DNA from: Limosilactobacillus gorillae
GTDB lineage: Bacteria > Bacillota > Bacilli > Lactobacillales > Lactobacillaceae
Direction: 5' to 3'
DNA length: 64,000 bases
Assembly: GCF_001293735.1 (NCBI RefSeq)
Contig: NZ_BCAH01000025.1
Location: 42,440 to 106,439 of the forward strand
The translations under genes were made by a program, and so were the position numbers. Positions 61,008-64,000 of the stretch are shown here, piece by piece (position 1 is the first letter of the stretch; every line of letters starts with the position of its first letter). Under the pieces are notes generated by a model that was given only the letters and a program-made list of their open reading frames with translations, searched no databases and was not told the origin of the DNA.

Positions 61008-61461
61008 CAAAAAACTCCTTTCGTAATTTATTTTCACCATAACAGTCGACTAACGACTGGTGAAGCTTGGTGGCGATCTTAACTGCTTGCTCACGCTCTT
61101 CAGAAGTAAGTGAGCTTAGTAATTGACGTCCGAAACTTTTCCGATCCTGTTGGATATGGGCCCATTCCCTTTGACCACTGGGCGTGATCGCCACCCGAAT
61201 GATTCGTTTATCATAGACATCACGCTTCCTGGTCACTAGCCCCTGGCTTTCCATCTTCTCCAGCGCCTCCGTTAGCGACCCTGGCTTCATACTAACTACG
61301 TCCGCCAGTTGCCGCTGTGACAGATCCGCTCGCTTATCCAGGGTGTGTAAAATTCGTGCCCGACCGTAGTAGCCCTTGGCCTTTTTATGCTGAATTACCA
61401 CATCGCGTATCTGCAACCATAGCTCATGATAACTTTGAAAAATCTCTTCATCACTTACCAC
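61000..61461 (-). CDS. MarR family transcriptional regulator
   Basis: The 153-residue winged-helix protein contains LSQRQLADVVSMKPGSLTEALEKMESQGLVTRKRD and the wing region DKRIIRVAITPSGQ, shown here in two parts of one domain. It starts at GTG with AAGGAGG upstream. It is the first gene of the operon with the two ABC subunits and probably represses the operon through the palindrome at 61513-61537. Confidence 0.9.
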   Translation of the reverse strand: MVSDEEIFQSYHELWLQIRDVVIQHKKAKGYYGRARILHTLDKRADLSQRQLADVVSMKPGSLTEALEKMESQGLVTRKRDVYDKRIIRVAITPSGQREWAHIQQDRKSFGRQLLSSLTSEEREQAVKIATKLHQSLVDCYGENKLRKEFFDD

Positions 61462-61512
61462 CTGAGCTCCTCCTTCAAATCGTTAGGCTTATAATCATTA
61501 GGTACATAATAG

Positions 61513-61546
61513 TTATGAATCATACCACGATTCATAAGGGTGTCAA
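61513..61546 (-). promoter_or_regulatory. marR-ABC promoter with operator between -35 and -10
   Basis: TTGACA (61541-61546), a 16 bp spacer and TATGAT (61519-61524) form the promoter. The dyad TTATGAATC (61513-61521) / GATTCATAA (61529-61537) overlaps the spacer and -10, a typical MarR autorepression layout. Confidence 0.82.
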
Positions 61547-61556
61547 ATTTTTATCA

Positions 61557-61593
61557 AAAAAAGCACCGCCCCTATTCTCCGGGACAGTACCTT
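61557..61593 (-). terminator. Terminator after the Ser/Thr-rich lipoprotein gene
   Basis: A hairpin with several G-U pairs (AGGTACTGTCCC / GGGGCGGTGCTT) followed by seven Ts on the minus strand. Confidence 0.7.
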
Positions 61594-61621
61594 AAATCTT
61601 ACAATTCAGAAATACACTTAC

Positions 61622-62239
61622 TTATTCAAATTGGCCAGTCATGGCATCCATCGTCTTAACCTGATTAGTAGTTGGGTTAAATTGGTAAATTCCTACCAAG
61701 TTAGCGACTTGATCATCACCGCCATTATTGCGAATTTCAATTTGGTAATTACCATCCCCCAGGGACGTCACCATGTAACTGTTGTCACTTGCTTGACTAA
61801 TTCCACTAGCAGCATCAAACTTCTGTAAAACTGCTTCATTCGTTAGTGCTGGTGTTGCTACACTGCTCGATGTTGCCTGGCTCGTAGTTGATGTGTTTGA
61901 CTTAGCTGGTGCTGATGTTGGTGCCTTCTCACTGACTACTTGGGTGCTAGCTGAGGAAGCTGGTGCACTTGAGGTACTAGTTGCCTGACTAACGTTCGAA
62001 GAAGCCCTGGCGCCACTGGCCGAAGTGGTGCTAGCCTCCTGGCTCGTTACAGAACTTTGGTTGCTAGACGCACTTACCGACCCCTTCTTGCTACCGCTGT
62101 CCTTTACAACCTTGGCACTAGTTGCCTTACTTGAGCTTGATGATGAGATTGCACTTGTGTTGGTATTAGTACACCCTGTTAATCCTAAAACAGCCATTAA
62201 CATAACTGTACTGGCAAGAACCTTACTCTTAATCATCAT
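61622..62239 (-). CDS. Ser/Thr-rich lipoprotein of unknown function
   Basis: The 205-residue product has a signal peptide with lipobox GLTGC and a long low-complexity Ser/Thr/Ala linker (about 27-130). A compact C-terminal domain (about 130-205, DNSYMVTSLGDGNYQIEIRN, GIYQFNPTTNQVKTMD) follows, resembling DUF4767-type lactobacillar lipoproteins. The linker probably spans the wall. The start is one of two close ATGs; I chose the one about 8 nt after GGGGGG. Monocistronic. Confidence 0.8.
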   Translation of the reverse strand: MMIKSKVLASTVMLMAVLGLTGCTNTNTSAISSSSSSKATSAKVVKDSGSKKGSVSASSNQSSVTSQEASTTSASGARASSNVSQATSTSSAPASSASTQVVSEKAPTSAPAKSNTSTTSQATSSSVATPALTNEAVLQKFDAASGISQASDNSYMVTSLGDGNYQIEIRNNGGDDQVANLVGIYQFNPTTNQVKTMDAMTGQFE

Positions 62240-62389
62240 TGTCATTCCCCCCCATCAACGGTTTATTAAATTTCCTATTTTGTTTACGCATTCATTGTAA
62301 CACTTTTGAAATAATTTCGTAACCCAATCGCAAGAATTGTTATTTAATTATTAAAAAATATTTAACCACCCTGTTTAAGGGCACAAAAA

Positions 62390-62411
62390 AACACGCCCCG
62401 TAGGACGTGTT
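62390..62411 (-). terminator. Terminator after tRNA-Gln
   Basis: AACACGTCC-TACG-GGGCGTGTT hairpin followed by seven Ts on the minus strand, 6 nt after the tRNA. Confidence 0.85.
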
Positions 62412-62416
62412 AAGAA

Positions 62417-62489
62417 TTGGGCATGCTGGGTTCGAACCAGCGCATTGTGGATTCAGAGTCCAGTGCCTTACCAGCTTGGCGAATGCCCA
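62417..62489 (-). tRNA. tRNA-Gln (anticodon CUG)
   Basis: The 73 nt cloverleaf has acceptor TGGGCAT/ATGCCCA with U1-A72, D-arm GCC/GGC, anticodon loop CTCTGAA, T-arm GCTGG-TTCGAAC-CCAGC and discriminator A73. The 3' CCA is not encoded. The anticodon stem has a C27-C43 mismatch at its top pair. A promoter (TTGACG at 62564-62569, 16 bp, TATACT at 62542-62547) precedes it. Confidence 0.9.
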
Positions 62490-62652
62490 ATAAATACTTG
62501 TACTTGATCAAATGTTTGTACTTGATTAAGCAACAGTATTAAGTATACCAAATTAAGTTCATTCGTCAAGAACTTTCCCAATATTCCCAAAATGATTTTT
62601 CCCTTAATCCAAAATGGGTTACAATGGGCCCAGAGAAAGAGAGGGCTGTTAA

Positions 62653-62982
62653 ATGGCTAGTAATTCTGATTCACTTTACAATGTTTTAACCAAGCTCCAA
62701 CACCATCCAGAGTTAGTCATCACTTCCGTTGTCCAGTATCAAAATACCGTAACCTTATTTTTTAAGGACTCCGTTCCCGTTGCCGATGCTTCTCATTACT
62801 TTCCCAACGGTCACCTGATCGTTAACCGCCTTTCAGCCGACTTTGTTGCTAAAAACGGGGCGCTACTTGATGATTACTACTTAATGACCGCTCAGGGACA
62901 CCCTGGCTACCACGACGTTTGGGTTACCACCAGCCACCTTGTTAGTAATCAAGCCTATATGCTAGAACTATCCTATGAATGA
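62653..62982 (+). CDS. Orphan protein of unknown function
   Basis: The 109-residue, probably soluble product is rich in His and Tyr, with no signal peptide or recognised motif. Mixed alpha/beta pattern: VVQYQNTVTLFFKDSVPVAD and NGHLIVNRLSADFVAKNG. Start ATG with GAGAGGG upstream and a TACAAT -10-like element near 62620. It lies alone between tRNA-Gln and tRNA-Glu. I do not assign a function. Confidence 0.6.
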   Translation: MASNSDSLYNVLTKLQHHPELVITSVVQYQNTVTLFFKDSVPVADASHYFPNGHLIVNRLSADFVAKNGALLDDYYLMTAQGHPGYHDVWVTTSHLVSNQAYMLELSYE

Positions 62983-62990
62983 AATTATTC

Positions 62991-63019
62991 TTTACAAATC
63001 GACGTTAATCTTGTAAACT
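62991..63019 (+). promoter_or_regulatory. Promoter of tRNA-Glu
   Basis: TTTACA (62991-62996), a 17 bp spacer and TAAACT (63014-63019), giving a start about 33 nt before the tRNA. Confidence 0.75.
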
Positions 63020-63058
63020 AGTTTTTGGGTCGTATTAAATGTGACCTCAAGTGTAAAT

Positions 63059-63131
63059 TGCCCGCTGGTCAAATCGGTTAAGACGTCGCCCTCTCAAGGC
63101 GGAGTTACGGGTTCGATCCCCGTGCGGGTGA
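63059..63131 (+). tRNA. tRNA-Glu (anticodon CUC), unusual U1-G72 end pair
   Basis: The 73 nt cloverleaf has T8, D-arm with GGTTAAGAC, anticodon stem TCGCC/GGCGG, loop CTCTCAA (anticodon CTC), T-arm ACGGG-TTCGATC-CCCGT and discriminator A73. Acceptor strands are TGCCCGC and GCGGGTG, so pair 1-72 is U-G and pair 2-71 is G-U. The 3' CCA is not encoded. Overall similarity to lactobacillar tRNA-Glu is clear. Confidence 0.85.
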
Positions 63132-63137
63132 TTTTTT

Positions 63138-63181
63138 AAATAGGATGAACGCCGTTATGACGGTCGTTCATCCTATTTTTA
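63138..63181 (+). terminator. Terminator after tRNA-Glu
   Basis: AAATAGGATGAACG...CGTTCATCCTATTTTTAT hairpin, a perfect 14 bp stem a few bases after the tRNA. Confidence 0.92.
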
Positions 63182-63215
63182 TTTATAAAACCTGTTGATT
63201 TTGGAGGCTGCTTTT

Positions 63216-63926
63216 ATGAAGAATACAAACATTTTATACCAGCACGGCACATTAGCTCTACTCGTTCCCGGGCTTTTAAAGGGGACCTTAACCATGGGTG
63301 AGCTACTTAAACACGGTGACACTGGGATCGGTACCGGTGAGGGACTTGACGGCGAACTAGTTATCTTAGACGGGGTTCCCTATCAAGTCCTCGGTACCGG
63401 TGAGGTCCGGATCATGAAAAACGAGGCTACCATCCCCTTTGGTAACATCCATTGGGCCGACTTCAAGCCAGCCGGCGATATTAAGAAACTGGCCCTCCCA
63501 AAGCTTGAGGAGCACATCTTAAAGAACCACAGTGCCAATAGCTTTTTCTCCGTTAAAATCAAAGGGCACTTTTCGGGTGTCACCACCCGTGCGGTGATTA
63601 AATCTAATCCTCCATACAAAACCCTGGCCCAAACCGCCAGTGACCAGCGAATTTTTGAAAGGGACACCGTTGAGGGAACCCTTTTAGGCTACTTTGCTCC
63701 CGCCCTGTTCGCAGGTGCAGCCGTGGGTGGTTTTCACTGGCACTTCTTGGCTGCCGACCATAACTTTGGCGGCCATGTCCTCTCCATTGATGGTATTAAC
63801 GGCCAACTTACCTTCCAAGATCTTAGTTCCCTGGACCTTCACTTACCAACCGACGACGCCGACTTTATGAACCACGATTTCAACAAAGAATCCGATATTT
63901 TAAAAGTTATTTCTGAAGCCGAATAA
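63216..63926 (+). CDS. aldC: Alpha-acetolactate decarboxylase
   Basis: This 236-residue cytosolic enzyme makes acetoin from alpha-acetolactate. The zinc ligands H174-W-H176 and H187 in GGFHWHFLAADHNFGGH match the family spacing (H-x-H then 11 residues). GALFEG-like N-terminus and GYFAPALFAGAAVGG are typical. The ATG at 63216 has GGAGG 8 nt upstream. No acetolactate synthase gene is adjacent in the window. Confidence 0.95.
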   Translation: MKNTNILYQHGTLALLVPGLLKGTLTMGELLKHGDTGIGTGEGLDGELVILDGVPYQVLGTGEVRIMKNEATIPFGNIHWADFKPAGDIKKLALPKLEEHILKNHSANSFFSVKIKGHFSGVTTRAVIKSNPPYKTLAQTASDQRIFERDTVEGTLLGYFAPALFAGAAVGGFHWHFLAADHNFGGHVLSIDGINGQLTFQDLSSLDLHLPTDDADFMNHDFNKESDILKVISEAE

Positions 63927-64000
63927 CTTTTAAAATGATAAACCTGTGAATAATAATGAAGTGCTGCCCCATAATTGTTAGTTTTTCATTGATATATTAT

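Noticed and set aside
62025..62300. Plus-strand ORF opposite the Ser/Thr-rich lipoprotein
   Set aside because: Low-complexity shadow of the linker codons on the other strand, with no ribosome binding site.
62498..62532. Two direct repeats of TTGTACTTGAT(C/T)AA near tRNA-Gln, considered as an att site
   Set aside because: The copies are adjacent, do not match the tRNA sequence, and no integrase is present.

Overview
The window is a gene-dense stretch of chromosome from a low-to-mid G+C Firmicute. Gene content and order point to a lactobacillus, probably of the Limosilactobacillus (reuteri/fermentum) group. This is inference from synteny, not a species identification. Supporting signs are: T-box leaders; a Lacto-usp type 6S RNA between rarA and a universal stress gene; the DUF2969/yidD/mbl and rodA/gcvH-like blocks; a D-Ala-D-Ala ligase with Phe at the specificity position; and an alpha-acetolactate decarboxylase. 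I see no rRNA, CRISPR array, transposase, phage or plasmid genes. The first 21 kb and 28-52 kb are mostly on the minus strand, 21.6-28 kb and 52.3-54.7 kb on the plus strand.

Layout. 0-6 kb: recA (partial, with an SOS box), cinA, pgsA, a RodZ-like protein and the M16 peptidase pair ymfH/ymfF. 5.9-8.5 kb: a three-gene amino-acid ABC importer behind a T-box leader whose specifier reads CAC (His) and which carries two successive terminator/antiterminator modules. 8.5-13.2 kb: mreD-mreC-mreB, radC, folC. 13.3-16.3 kb: valS behind a Val T-box. 16.3-21.3 kb: tpx, thiI-iscS, ezrA. 21.4-28 kb: rpsD with a structured leader, a YitT protein, a two-gene membrane protein/VOC operon behind a palindromic operator, yueI-rarA, 6S RNA, a small membrane protein and usp. 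28-36 kb: an Rgg-like regulator, then a cell-wall and shape cluster reading mbl, yidD, DUF2969, rodA, a GcvH-like protein, a DUF2785-like protein and ddl, preceded by a MurA-like protein and DUF1146. 36-42.6 kb: the complete F1Fo ATPase operon atpBEFHAGDC. 42.9-52 kb: uraA with a PyrR attenuator, two YibE/F proteins, upp, glyA, and tdk-prfA-prmC-tsaC. 52.3-61.5 kb: murT-gatD with a small membrane protein, cls with a serine hydrolase, and a MarR-controlled heterodimeric ABC exporter. 61.6-64 kb: a Ser/Thr-rich lipoprotein, tRNA-Gln(CUG), an orphan ORF, tRNA-Glu(CUC) and aldC.

The main theme is envelope building and cell shape: MreBCD, Mbl, RodA, RodZ, EzrA, Ddl, MurT/GatD, PgsA and Cls. Regulation is largely RNA-based: two T-boxes, a PyrR attenuator, a probable S4 leader, 6S RNA and several intercistronic hairpins.

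Observations I would follow first: (1) a MurA homologue between the ATPase operon and mbl that has lost several catalytic positions; (2) the single-Stem-I, double-terminator His T-box; (3) tRNA-Glu(CUC) with a U1-G72 end pair in place of G1-C72; (4) a GcvH-like protein without its lipoyl lysine inside the rodA/ddl cluster; (5) a structured leader of unknown class upstream of iscS. Nothing in the window is clearly a new multi-gene defence or metabolic system.
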